From NCBI RefSeq assembly GCF_030499575.1, contig NZ_JASTLC010000001.1, forward strand, positions 8,766,001 to 8,830,000: DNA of 64,000 bases. Reading direction: 5' to 3'. The notes beneath the pieces are model-generated. The model saw only the letters and a program-made list of their open reading frames with translations, did no database searches and was not told where the DNA came from. The translations under genes and the position numbers were made by a program. Positions 24,893-33,285 of the stretch are shown one piece after another. This DNA comes from Streptomyces sp. DG2A-72 (GTDB taxonomy: Bacteria; Actinomycetota; Actinomycetes; Streptomycetales; Streptomycetaceae). Position 1 is the stretch's first letter. Every line of letters starts with the position of its first letter.

Positions 24893-26045
24893 GCTGCGCC
24901 GCCGCGCCACCATTGGTGTCCAGCCAGTTGACGTCGTAGCTGAGCACCAGCCGCCCGTCGTCGCTCAGCTCGGGGTGGACCTGGGGGTTGTACGCGGCGA
25001 CCTGACCGTCGGGCAGCGCGGGGCTGAAGTCCCGCGTCGGCCCGTGCCAGGGCCCGGTGGGGGAGCAGGCCCAGTACGAGGTGATCGTCGTCAGCCCCTC
25101 GGCACCCGCCGCCATGGTGAACAGCACATACGTGTCGTCCTCGCGCACCACCGAGAACGCGCTGCCCACGCCGTCGCCCAGCACCGCGCGCGGGACACCA
25201 CGGGCCGCCCACCCGGACCCGTTCCAGTACTGCCAGGCGCCCGGCTCGGCGAGCCTTCCCTCGGGCACGCGCGCCACGTACGCCGACGAGGCGGGGCGGG
25301 ACGCGGCCTGGGCGTCGTCGCCACCGAAGACGTATGTCCAGCCGTCCCGTTCGACCAGCGTCGTGCCGAACAGGACCCGCCGGGAGGGATCGGGGACGAG
25401 TTGCTGGTCCAGCACCGGGACGACCGACTCGACCCGCAGATCGGGCAGGGACAGGGTGGCGACCTCGGTGGCGGTGGGCACGCCGTAGATCCAGGGTGAC
25501 GGGCCCGCCGTCCGCACCCACAGCACCACCCGTACGACCTGCTCCGGCGAACCGGGAGAGCGGGGCTCGACCCGCGCGGCGACCGGCCACCGCCACTGGT
25601 TCGGGGCCGGGTCGGGGAACAGGGGCGCAGGGAGGGTGCTCTGGAGCCGGCCGTCCCGCATCACCACCGCCGAGTTGCGGACCAGCGGCGCCGCGGTGTC
25701 CCGCCAGGCGTGCGACTCGCCGACCGGGTTGGGCGGCGCGTACACCTGGCCGAGAAAGGTGTCCGAGAACAGCCACAGCAGCCGGCCGTCCGGCAGCCGC
25801 ACCGAGTGGGTGCCGTCGCCGCCGGTCCAGTCGTCCGCGCGGGACGCGTCGTCGCCGTAGCGGGCGAACTCGCCGGTCAGCCCGCGGTCCGCCGACCAGG
25901 AGCCCACCGTACGGGCCGGGCACGCGCCGCCGCCCTCCCGGTCGCCGTCCGGGAGGGCGGTGAGCAGCACGGCCCCGAGCACCAGGGTCAGCAACAGGCC
26001 GAGCCCGGTCCCCGTCCGCTGTCGTGCTCGTGCGTCGTCGGGCAC
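24828..26045 (-). CDS. Secreted or membrane-anchored DUF4185/DUF5005-like beta-propeller protein
   Basis: The protein has 405 residues. A single N-terminal hydrophobic segment (about 12-32, GLGLLLTLVLGAVLLTALPD) acts as signal or anchor. The rest resembles a five-bladed propeller of the glycoside hydrolase 43/62/DUF4185 type: LLWLFSDTFLGQV, NSAVVMRDGRLQ, YGVPTATEVATLSL and YNPQVHPELSDDGRLVLSYD. No catalytic triad could be assigned with confidence. It starts 10 bp after the stop of the upstream sialidase, so the two are likely co-transcribed and may act on the same extracellular glycan. Confidence 0.75.
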   Translation of the reverse strand: MPDDARARQRTGTGLGLLLTLVLGAVLLTALPDGDREGGGACPARTVGSWSADRGLTGEFARYGDDASRADDWTGGDGTHSVRLPDGRLLWLFSDTFLGQVYAPPNPVGESHAWRDTAAPLVRNSAVVMRDGRLQSTLPAPLFPDPAPNQWRWPVAARVEPRSPGSPEQVVRVVLWVRTAGPSPWIYGVPTATEVATLSLPDLRVESVVPVLDQQLVPDPSRRVLFGTTLVERDGWTYVFGGDDAQAASRPASSAYVARVPEGRLAEPGAWQYWNGSGWAARGVPRAVLGDGVGSAFSVVREDDTYVLFTMAAGAEGLTTITSYWACSPTGPWHGPTRDFSPALPDGQVAAYNPQVHPELSDDGRLVLSYDVNWLDTNGGAAAQLSRNVSLYRPRFVTLRLEPAR

Positions 26046-26054
26046 GCCGCGACG

Positions 26055-27953
26055 TTAGTCGCTGCCGTTCACCTGGTCCATGGGCAGCCACACCACGGTG
26101 TCGAGGACCGGCCCCGTGCCGTCCGTACGGACTTCGCCGATCTCCGCGTCGGTCAGCGCCCGGTCCCAGACGCGGACGTCGTCGATCGCGCCGGTGAAGA
26201 AGGCACGACTGTCCATGCGCTCGCCGATGTGCACCCCGAAGGGCGAGTTGCGGCTCACCGAGCCGGGCACATCGGCGGCGCTGATCGCCTTGCCGTCAAG
26301 AAACAGGGTCAGTGCCCCGTCGCCGCGGCGCAGCGCCAGATGGTGCCAGCGGCCGTCGTTGTACGCGCCATCGGTGCTCACGGACGCCTTGCGCACGGTC
26401 GTCGGACCCTCCCGCGCGGTCATCAGGGCCTGCACACGGTTGCTGGCGGGCTCGCCGCGCAGCGTGATGTGCGGCTGGCCGGTCGCGACGCCGCCCATCG
26501 ACAGCAGCGGCTGCTCGCCGGACGTGGCGGTGTGCCGGAACCAGAGGGAGGCGGTGAAGTCCTTGGTGCCGAGCGGGAGCCGGTCGTGGTACGGCAGGCG
26601 CACGGCGTCGTCGGTGCCGTCGAAGGCCAGCGCACCGTCGAAGGCGCCGTCCGTCACCGTGGCACCGCCGAGGACGGAGGCCGACGGGGCGAGCAGGGCC
26701 TGGTCGGCGGTGGTGGGGTCGGAGCCGCGCCGCGGGGCGAGCCAGTCCTCGTTGAACCGGGCGAAGCGGATCTCGTCGCGGGCGTCGACGGTCCCCGCCT
26801 CGTACATCAGGCCCGTGGTGGTGCCGGTGATGTGCACCAGATCGGAGTAGCCGGACCAGTCCCGGGTGACGACCGTGCCGCGGTCGACGCTGTCCCAGGT
26901 GGCGCCGCCGTCGTAGGAGGAGCGGATCATCATGGTCCGGCGGCGGTCGGGGTCGCCGGGGCAGGCCAGCAGCATGCGGCTGCTCACCCGCAGCATCGAG
27001 CACTGCACCTGCGGGGCGTACAGGTCGGGAAGGTTCTGGAAGGGCGTGCCGAAGCTGTCGCCGCCGTCCTCGCTGACGGCCTGGGTGCGATGGCCGACGT
27101 TGGTGCCGTCCTGCTCGCGGCCGCTGACCAGGATCGTGCCGTCGGTGCGCTCGGCCAGCGTCAGCTCGCCGTTCTTCTGCTCGAAGGTGCCGTCCGCGGC
27201 GACTTCCGAGGAGTCGGTGGCGCCGAGCCGCCAGTGGTCGCCGCCGTCGTCGCTGATGATGAGCGCCGCATGGTTCGCGGTGACCCGACTGCCGTTCCAC
27301 GTCTCGCCGTTGACGCTGATGACGATCCGCCCGGCGTTCAGGCCCCGGGTGAGCTGGATGCCGTGCACGGGCCCGGTGGCGTACCAGGAGTTCCAGTGCT
27401 CGGGCAGGATCTCGGCGCTCAGGTCACGCGGCTCGGACCAGGTGCGCCCGTCGTCGTCGCTGTACTGCAGATACGGGCTGCGTTTGCAGGGTACGTCGCA
27501 GTTCCCGCTGTCCGAACGGCCCTTGTTGTACGTCTCCGCCAGCAGGATCCGGCCCGTGGACTGGTCCACGACCGGCGTCGGATTGCCGTGCGTGTCCCCG
27601 GCGCCCTCGTTCACCACCTGGAGCGGGCCCCAGGTACGGCCGCCGTCGGTGGAGCGCTTGACGACGATGTCGATGTCCGTGGCATCACCGCAGTTGAGGA
27701 CGCGGCCCTCGGCGAACGCCAGCAGTGTGCCCTGGTTGGTGCGCACGATCGCCGGGATCCGGTAGCAGGCGTAGCCGGGGTCCTGCGAGGCCTTGAACAG
27801 GACCTGCTGCTCGAACTGGGGCGCCTTGGTGGCCGGTTGGGCGTGTGCGGGGCTCGGCAGCGCGGCGGCCGCCGTACTGACGGCGGCCGCGGTGAGAGTG
27901 TGTCTCAGAGCTCGGAGGGGGGATCTAAGACGTGCACGAAGACTTGGCGGCAT
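26055..27953 (-). CDS. Secreted sialidase (GH33) with C-terminal LamG-type domain
   Basis: The protein has 632 residues. A signal peptide (to about 38, ALPSPAHA) precedes a GH33 six-bladed propeller with the arginine-triad opening YRIPAIV (Arg65) and at least five Asp boxes (STDGGRTW, SDDDGRTW, SDDGGDHW, SEDGGDSF, SYDGGATW). The C-terminal third (about 440-625) is a concanavalin A/LamG-like binding module (FTASLWFRHTATSGEQPLLS, WHHLALRRGDGALTLFLDGK). It releases sialic acids or related sugars outside the cell. A cluster of inverted repeats lies upstream. It likely forms an operon with the DUF4185-like gene. Confidence 0.92.
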   Translation of the reverse strand: MPPSLRARLRSPLRALRHTLTAAAVSTAAAALPSPAHAQPATKAPQFEQQVLFKASQDPGYACYRIPAIVRTNQGTLLAFAEGRVLNCGDATDIDIVVKRSTDGGRTWGPLQVVNEGAGDTHGNPTPVVDQSTGRILLAETYNKGRSDSGNCDVPCKRSPYLQYSDDDGRTWSEPRDLSAEILPEHWNSWYATGPVHGIQLTRGLNAGRIVISVNGETWNGSRVTANHAALIISDDGGDHWRLGATDSSEVAADGTFEQKNGELTLAERTDGTILVSGREQDGTNVGHRTQAVSEDGGDSFGTPFQNLPDLYAPQVQCSMLRVSSRMLLACPGDPDRRRTMMIRSSYDGGATWDSVDRGTVVTRDWSGYSDLVHITGTTTGLMYEAGTVDARDEIRFARFNEDWLAPRRGSDPTTADQALLAPSASVLGGATVTDGAFDGALAFDGTDDAVRLPYHDRLPLGTKDFTASLWFRHTATSGEQPLLSMGGVATGQPHITLRGEPASNRVQALMTAREGPTTVRKASVSTDGAYNDGRWHHLALRRGDGALTLFLDGKAISAADVPGSVSRNSPFGVHIGERMDSRAFFTGAIDDVRVWDRALTDAEIGEVRTDGTGPVLDTVVWLPMDQVNGSD

Positions 27954-27987
27954 GGCATGACCTGCCCTTCAGGCATCTGGACATCTG

Positions 27988-28030
27988 ACCGTCTGGACGT
28001 CCCACGTCCAACATGCGTGCATCAGACGGT
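27988..28030. promoter_or_regulatory. Nested inverted repeats upstream of the sialidase
   Basis: ACCGTCTG (27988-27995) and CAGACGGT (28023-28030) are 8-bp arms 27 bp apart. Between them lies a second perfect palindrome, GGACGT-CCC-ACGTCC (27995-28009). The region also repeats TCTGGAC. It is 35 bp upstream of the sialidase start, as expected for an operator of a sugar-responsive repressor. Confidence 0.5.
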
Positions 28031-28113
28031 AGTTATGGCGTCGGCAGTTCACGAGAAGCGGGTGGGGGCCCGTGGGAGCGCTGAGGGGAGTGCTGCCGGT
28101 GATGCGCGCCCCG

Positions 28114-29028
28114 TCAGGGCCGCAGCACCACCTTCCCGAGATTGCTCCGCGCCTCGATCAACGCGTGCGCCCCGGCCGCTTCCTCCAGCGCGAACTCCCC
28201 GTGTACGGCGGGCCTCACGGAACCCTCGGCGAACCACCGCCACAGCTCCCGACGCCACGACTCGTACAACTCCGGCTGCTCGCGGGCTATTCGACCCAGC
28301 TGAAAGCCCGCCATGATCTTGGCGCCCACAAGCAGGTCGTACGCCCGTACCGACCCGCCACCCGAGCTGAACGCCACGAGCCGCCCACCAGGGGCGAGCG
28401 CGGCCAATGCCGGGGTGAGCAGCTCGCCGCCCACCGCGTCGAGCACATAGTCGACCGGCTCGCCCCAGTCGTCGCCGTAGACCACCACCTCATCGGCACC
28501 CAGCGACCGTACGAATCGAGCCTTCGCTGGGTCGGAGACGGCCCCCACAACCCTGCGCGCACCCCGCAGCCGAGCGACTCGAATGGCCACCTGACCCACC
28601 CCGCTCGCCGCGGCCGTCACCAGAGCCGCCTCACCCGGCCGCGGCTTCGCCGCCTCCAGGGCACCGAGCGCGACCAGCCCACTGCGGACCAGCGCGACCG
28701 CGTCGACGGGGCAGGCACCCTCCGGCACAGGGGAGGCCATGCCCTCGCCCAGGCAGGCAAAGTCGGCGTAGGCGTGCCCGAAGCACAGCCCCGTCACCCG
28801 GTCGCCGACCCGAAACCGCGTCACACCGTCGCCCACGGCCACGACCTCCCCGGCGATCTCACCACCGAGTGCAACCGGCTCAGCCGCTTCCCTCACCTTG
28901 CGCACGACCGGGAGGGTCACACCGACCGCCTCGCACCGGACGAGCAGCTCGCCGGGGGCCGGTTCCGGGATCGGGGCCTGCTCCAGGAACAGGGGGCCAC
29001 CAGGGGCGTCGTACCGGACGCGACGCAT
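28114..29028 (-). CDS. Zinc-independent medium-chain dehydrogenase (quinone oxidoreductase-like)
   Basis: The protein has 304 residues of the QOR subgroup of the MDR superfamily. The GroES-like domain (LEQAPIPEPAPGELLVRCEA) precedes the NADPH-binding Rossmann domain with AALVTAAASGVGQVAIRVAR and RFVRSLGADEVVVYGDDWGE. The catalytic zinc ligands of alcohol dehydrogenases are absent. It would reduce quinones or enones with NADPH. ATG 29028 starts it, divergent from a MarR regulator with two operator-like palindromes between, so induction by an electrophile or phenolic compound is plausible. Confidence 0.9.
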   Translation of the reverse strand: MRRVRYDAPGGPLFLEQAPIPEPAPGELLVRCEAVGVTLPVVRKVREAAEPVALGGEIAGEVVAVGDGVTRFRVGDRVTGLCFGHAYADFACLGEGMASPVPEGACPVDAVALVRSGLVALGALEAAKPRPGEAALVTAAASGVGQVAIRVARLRGARRVVGAVSDPAKARFVRSLGADEVVVYGDDWGEPVDYVLDAVGGELLTPALAALAPGGRLVAFSSGGGSVRAYDLLVGAKIMAGFQLGRIAREQPELYESWRRELWRWFAEGSVRPAVHGEFALEEAAGAHALIEARSNLGKVVLRP

Positions 29029-29048
29029 CGATCGCACCTCCAGGGGGT

Positions 29049-29097
29049 TCGTTGGGAGTCCCAACGATAAGCAGATGATCGTAGGGAAGTCCAACGA
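29049..29097. promoter_or_regulatory. Two MarR-type palindromes 30 bp apart
   Basis: TCGTTGGGA-G-TCCCAACGA (29049-29067) is perfect; TCGTAGGGA-A-GTCCAACGA (29079-29097) is a degenerate copy. The centres are 30 bp apart, about three helical turns, so two dimers could bind on the same face. The second ends 21 bp before the MarR start. Confidence 0.75.
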
Positions 29098-29118
29098 CAA
29101 TTCACCTAGTGTGTTGCC

Positions 29119-29556
29119 ATGGCCGAAGCTCCCCTGCTCGCGATACGCACCCTGCCCAGCTGGCTCCTGGGACGCGCCGCCGCCCGGGGCCGCGCCCTGG
29201 TGGCCGCCGCCCTCGCAGAGGAGGGCATGAAGATGTGGCACCACGTCGTACTCTCGGCCGTCCGCGACCTCGCCCCCGTGGCCCAGGCCGACCTCGGCAG
29301 AAGCGTCGGCCTCGACCCCAAGGACGTCGTAGGCATCCTCAACGACCTGCAGTCCGCAGGCCTGGTCGTCCGCACCCCCGACCCGACGGACCGCCGCAAG
29401 AACGCCGTGTCCCTCACCCCGGACGGCGCCCGGCTCCTGACCCGCTGCGAGAAGGCGGCCCGCGCGGCGAACGACGACCTCCTCGCGCCCCTCTCCGAGG
29501 CGGAGCGCGCCCAGTTCATGGGCCTGTTGACCCGGATCTCCGGTACGGACGGCTGA
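29119..29556 (+). CDS. MarR-family transcriptional regulator
   Basis: The protein has 145 residues, normal for MarR. The winged helix is at about 45-110 (QADLGRSVGLDPKDVVGILN, DLQSAGLVVRTPDPTDRRKN), including the wing DRRKNAVSLTPDG. Dimerisation helices flank it. It is divergent to the quinone oxidoreductase gene and is very likely its repressor, as is usual for MarR/QOR pairs. The inducer is unknown. Confidence 0.92.
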   Translation: MAEAPLLAIRTLPSWLLGRAAARGRALVAAALAEEGMKMWHHVVLSAVRDLAPVAQADLGRSVGLDPKDVVGILNDLQSAGLVVRTPDPTDRRKNAVSLTPDGARLLTRCEKAARAANDDLLAPLSEAERAQFMGLLTRISGTDG

Positions 29557-29749
29557 CAACGGTCTGACGCCGCCGCGTCGTGCCTCCCTGCCCAGCCCGG
29601 CACCGGGCAAGGGCCCACCAACCAGCACTGGTCCGACGCGCCGGCACAAAGCGCCCCCGGAGGCGACCGAGCAATACAGCGGGGCCCCTAAATGGCGCAG
29701 GGGCGCTCCCCGCCGTTCGGGGCCCCGCCGCCGTGTCGCGGGGAACCGG

Positions 29750-30598
29750 TCAGCCCTGGGCGGCCGCGGCCCGCAGGGCGATACGGTCCTCGCCCGCGTA
29801 CACGTTCATGGAGCTGCCGCGGAGGAACCCCACCAGGGTCAGCCCGGTCTCGATCGCCAGGTCCACAGCGAGGGACGACGGAGCCGACACGGCCGCGAGC
29901 ACCGGAATCCCGGCCATCACCGCCTTCTGCGCGAGCTCGAACGACGCCCGCCCCGACACCAGCAGGATCGTCCGCGACAGCGGCAGGCTCCCGTTCTGCA
30001 AGGCCCGGCCGACGAGCTTGTCCACCGCGTTGTGCCGGCCGACGTCCTCCCGTATGTCGAGCAGTTCCCCGTCCTCGGTGAACAGGGCCGCCGCGTGCAG
30101 CCCCCCGGTCCGGTCGAAGACCCGCTGGGCCGCGCGCAGCCGGTCGGGGAGGTCGGCCAGCAGTTCGGGTTCGACCCGGACCGGGGGAGTGTCGGCGATG
30201 GGCCACCGGGCCGTCGTACGGACCGCGTCCAGGCTGGCCTTGCCGCACAGACCGCAGGACGACGTGGTGTAGACGTTCCGCTCCAGCGTGATGTCCGGGA
30301 TCACCACGCCCGGCGCCGTCTGCACGTCCACCACGTTGTACGTGTTGGACCCATCCACCGTCGCGCCCGCGCAGTACACGATGTTCTGCAGTTCCGAGGC
30401 GGCGCCCAGCACCCCCTCGCTCACCAGGAACCCGGCGGCGAGCGCGAAGTCGTCTCCCGGCGTTCGCATGGTGATCGCGAGCGCCTTGCCGTTCAGCCGG
30501 ATCTCCAGCGGTTCCTCGGCGACGAGTGTGTCCGGGCGGGAGGAGACCGCCCCGTCCCGGATCCGGATCACCTTGCGTCGTTCCGTGACTCGTCCCAT
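29750..30598 (-). CDS. fdhD: Formate dehydrogenase accessory sulfurtransferase FdhD
   Basis: The protein has 282 residues. FdhD passes sulfur to the molybdenum cofactor of formate dehydrogenase. The conserved Cys115-x-x-Cys118 is in SSCGLCGKASLD, and the GTP-like cofactor-binding region includes FDRTGGLHAAALF and REDVGRHNAVDKLVGRAL. It is the last gene of the five-gene formate operon, starting 7 bp after the Fe-S subunit stop. Its presence supports a functional molybdenum enzyme despite the unusual division of the catalytic subunit. Confidence 0.95.
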   Translation of the reverse strand: MGRVTERRKVIRIRDGAVSSRPDTLVAEEPLEIRLNGKALAITMRTPGDDFALAAGFLVSEGVLGAASELQNIVYCAGATVDGSNTYNVVDVQTAPGVVIPDITLERNVYTTSSCGLCGKASLDAVRTTARWPIADTPPVRVEPELLADLPDRLRAAQRVFDRTGGLHAAALFTEDGELLDIREDVGRHNAVDKLVGRALQNGSLPLSRTILLVSGRASFELAQKAVMAGIPVLAAVSAPSSLAVDLAIETGLTLVGFLRGSSMNVYAGEDRIALRAAAAQG

Positions 30599-30605
30599 GT
30601 CCTGA

Positions 30606-31466
30606 TCAGCCCCGGTTCTGTACGTGCTGGTAGCCGAAACGGCCCTTGATGCAGAGGTTGCCGTGGGTCACCGGGTTGTCGTGCGGTGAGGTGACCTTCA
30701 CGATCTCATTGTCCTGCACGTGCAGCGTCAGGTTGCAACCCACTCCGCAGTACGCGCACACGGTCGTCGTCTCGGTCTGCGCCGACTCGTCCCACGTACC
30801 CGCCGCCCGCATGTCGAACTCCGACTTGAACGACAGCGCGCCGGTCGGGCAGACCTCGATGCAGTTCCCGCAGTACACGCAGGCCGAATCGGTCAGCGGA
30901 GCGTCGTGCTCCACCGCGATCCGCGCATTGAATCCCCGCCCCGCCACCGAGATCGCGAACGTGTTCTGCCACTGTTCACCACACGCGTCGACGCACGTGT
31001 AGCAGAGGATGCACTTGTCGTAGTCGCGCACATACAGATCGTTGTCGACCTTGGGTTCCTCGTTGAGGCGGGCCGCGTCCGGGCCGAAGCGGTCCGGCTT
31101 CGCCTCGTACTCCTTGATCCACTCAGCCACTTGAGGCGTGGTCGACAAATCGACCGACGAGGCAAGAAGCTCAAGCACGACCTTCCGACTGTGCCGCGCA
31201 CGCTCCGTGTCGGTGCGGACCTCCATGCCGGGCTCGGCCCTGCGGGAGCAGGCCGGGACCAGGGTGCGGGAGCCCTCCACCTCGACGACGCACACCCGGC
31301 AGGCGTTCTTCGGGGTGAGCGTGTCACCCTCGCACAGGGTCGGGATGTCCTTGCCCGCCGACCGGCAGGCATCGAGGATCGTGGAGCCCTCCGGCGCCCG
31401 CACCGGCTCCCCGTCGATGGTGAATTCCAGCAGCCGGCGCGGGATCCCCAGCGGTGTCACGGTCAT
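30606..31466 (-). CDS. Formate dehydrogenase Fe-S subunit carrying the detached Fe4S4 domain of the alpha subunit
   Basis: The protein has 286 residues. Domains in order: [2Fe-2S] ferredoxin (ligands Cys45, Cys56, Cys59, Cys73); a NuoG-like linker whose usual His-Cys3 cluster ligands are missing (LELLASSVDLSTTPQV); a two-[4Fe-4S] ferredoxin (Cys152/155/158/162 and Cys196/199/202/206); then the molybdopterin Fe4S4 domain (Cys237, Cys240, Cys244, Cys272; VCAYCGVGCNLTLHV to GNLCIKGRFGYQHVQNRG). In usual formate dehydrogenases these domains are the N-terminus of the catalytic chain. Here the chain stops exactly where the catalytic domain would begin. It wires electrons from the active site to the NuoEF-like subunit. 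The start ATG overlaps the NuoEF stop (ATGA). Confidence 0.9.
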   Translation of the reverse strand: MTVTPLGIPRRLLEFTIDGEPVRAPEGSTILDACRSAGKDIPTLCEGDTLTPKNACRVCVVEVEGSRTLVPACSRRAEPGMEVRTDTERARHSRKVVLELLASSVDLSTTPQVAEWIKEYEAKPDRFGPDAARLNEEPKVDNDLYVRDYDKCILCYTCVDACGEQWQNTFAISVAGRGFNARIAVEHDAPLTDSACVYCGNCIEVCPTGALSFKSEFDMRAAGTWDESAQTETTTVCAYCGVGCNLTLHVQDNEIVKVTSPHDNPVTHGNLCIKGRFGYQHVQNRG

Positions 31467-33280
31467 TCGTACGCCCCCAGACGGTCGATGGCGGATTCCA
31501 CGGCGTTCCACGCGGTCTGCCCGAGACCGCAGATCGAGGCGTCCCGCATGGCGCGGCCGACCTCCCGGAGCAGGGCGATGTCGTCGGCCGCGGCGGCACC
31601 GGTCCGCTCCGCGATCCGGTGCAGCGCCTCCTCCTGCCGCACGGTCCCGACCCGGCACGGCACGCACTGCCCGCAGGACTCGTCGCGGAAGAACTCGGCG
31701 ATCCGCAGCAGCAGCCGCGGCAGCGGAACCGTGTCGTCGAAGGCCATCACCACGCCCGAGCCGAGCGTCGTCCCCGCCTCCCGGGTGCCTTCGAAAGTGA
31801 GCGGGATGTCCATCTCATCGGCCCGTACGAAGCCGCCCGCCGCCCCGCCGAGCAGTACGGCCCGCAACCCGTCCCGCACCCCGGCCAGCTCCAGCAATTC
31901 GCCCAGAGTGGCACCGAAGGGCAGTTCGTAGATCCCGGGCCGGTCCACCGTCCCCGACACACAGAACAGCTTCGGCCCGGTGGACCTCGCCGTCCCGATC
32001 GCCGCGTACGCGGGCGCGCCCATCTTAAGGATCGGCAGTACGTTGACCAGCGTCTCCACGTTGTTCTCGACCGTGGGCTTGCCGAAGAGGCCCTTCTCCA
32101 CCGGGAACGGCGGCTTGGAGCGCGGTTCGCCGCGGTAGCCCTCGATGGAGTTGAACAGGGCCGTCTCCTCACCGCAGATGTACGCGCCCGCGCCCCTGCG
32201 GATCTCGATGTCGAAGGCGTACCCCTGGCCGAGGACGTCGTCGCCGAGCAGCCCACGCGCGCGTGTCTGCACCAGCGCATGCTCCAGACGCCGCAGCGCC
32301 CGCGGATACTCGCCGCGCAGATACAGATAGCCCTTGTGCGCGCCCGTCGCGTACGCCGCGATCGTCATCGACTCGATCAGCGCGTACGGGTCGCCCTCCA
32401 TGATCACGCGGTCCTTGAAGGTGCCCGGCTCGGACTCGTCCGCGTTGCACACCACGTAGTGCGGATGGTCGGGCTGGGATGCCGTGGCCTGCCATTTGCG
32501 GCCGGTGGGGAAGGCGGCGCCGCCACGTCCGACCAGGCCCGAGTCGGTGACCTCACGGATCACCCCGGCGGGGCCAAGCTCGAAGGCGCGGCGCAGGGCG
32601 GTGTAGCCGCCATGGGCGCGGTAGTCGTCCAGGGATGCCGGGTCGACCACGCCGACGCGGCTGAGGAGGATCAGGTCGCTCGAGCCTGCCTGGGGCACCG
32701 CGAGCGCCGCCGACGGCTCCTCGGGCGCCGAGTCCGGAGCGGTCGCGGCGAGGACGGCCTCGCGGACGGTCGCCGGCGCCGACACCGCCGTACGCACCGG
32801 ATCCCCGGCCCTGATCGCCAGCGCGGCCGGAGCCCGCTCGCACAGACCCAGGCAGGGGCTGCGCTCCACGTGGACCCCGGGACCGAGTCCCGCCTCGATC
32901 CCGGCGCACAGCTCGGACGCCCCGGCAGCCGCGCACGCCAGGTCGGTGCAGACGTGCAGCACCGTCGCCGGACGCGGCTTCACGGAGAACATCGCGTAGA
33001 AGGTGGCCACCCCGTACGCCTCCGCCGGCGGCACCGTCAGCCGGCGGCACAGGTAGTCCAGGGCGCCGTCGCTGATCCATCCCACCCGGTCGTTGATGGC
33101 GTGCAGCCCCGGCAACAGCAGGTCGCGGCGGTCCCGGGCCTCGCGTCCGCCGCGCGCCCACCTGAGGTCCGCGTCGGAGCGGTCGGCGCCCTCCCAGGAG
33201 GACTCGGGCGGGCCCAACAGGGCGTCGACGGCCGCCCGTTCGTCGTCCGTCGGCTTGCTGTCGCCGAAGTGCAGGTCCAC
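31463..33280 (-). CDS. NAD-linked formate dehydrogenase diaphorase subunit, NuoE-NuoF fusion
   Basis: The protein has 605 residues. The N-terminal NuoE-like thioredoxin-fold [2Fe-2S] domain has Cys111, Cys116, Cys143 and Cys147. The NuoF-like part (about 200-605) has the FMN/NADH sites GRGGAAFPTGRKWQ and GAGAYICGEETAL, and the [4Fe-4S] ligands Cys536, Cys539, Cys542 and Cys584 in ESCGQCVPCRVGT and ICGLGQ. The same fusion is known in soluble NAD-dependent formate dehydrogenases, where it passes electrons to NAD+. GTG start at 33280; 5 bp after the catalytic subunit stop. It is the middle of the operon. Confidence 0.93.
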   Translation of the reverse strand: MDLHFGDSKPTDDERAAVDALLGPPESSWEGADRSDADLRWARGGREARDRRDLLLPGLHAINDRVGWISDGALDYLCRRLTVPPAEAYGVATFYAMFSVKPRPATVLHVCTDLACAAAGASELCAGIEAGLGPGVHVERSPCLGLCERAPAALAIRAGDPVRTAVSAPATVREAVLAATAPDSAPEEPSAALAVPQAGSSDLILLSRVGVVDPASLDDYRAHGGYTALRRAFELGPAGVIREVTDSGLVGRGGAAFPTGRKWQATASQPDHPHYVVCNADESEPGTFKDRVIMEGDPYALIESMTIAAYATGAHKGYLYLRGEYPRALRRLEHALVQTRARGLLGDDVLGQGYAFDIEIRRGAGAYICGEETALFNSIEGYRGEPRSKPPFPVEKGLFGKPTVENNVETLVNVLPILKMGAPAYAAIGTARSTGPKLFCVSGTVDRPGIYELPFGATLGELLELAGVRDGLRAVLLGGAAGGFVRADEMDIPLTFEGTREAGTTLGSGVVMAFDDTVPLPRLLLRIAEFFRDESCGQCVPCRVGTVRQEEALHRIAERTGAAAADDIALLREVGRAMRDASICGLGQTAWNAVESAIDRLGAYE

Positions 33281-33285
33281 TTACG

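Noticed and set aside
25710..28316. Open frame of 868 codons on the plus strand opposite the DUF4185-like and sialidase genes
   Set aside because: The translation is low-complexity and covers two real genes with signal peptides and Asp boxes on the minus strand.
29557..29749. GC-rich stretch after the MarR gene as a structured RNA
   Set aside because: Several short GC repeats can pair, but no conserved fold or promoter could be recognised; it is more likely the terminator region of two convergent genes.
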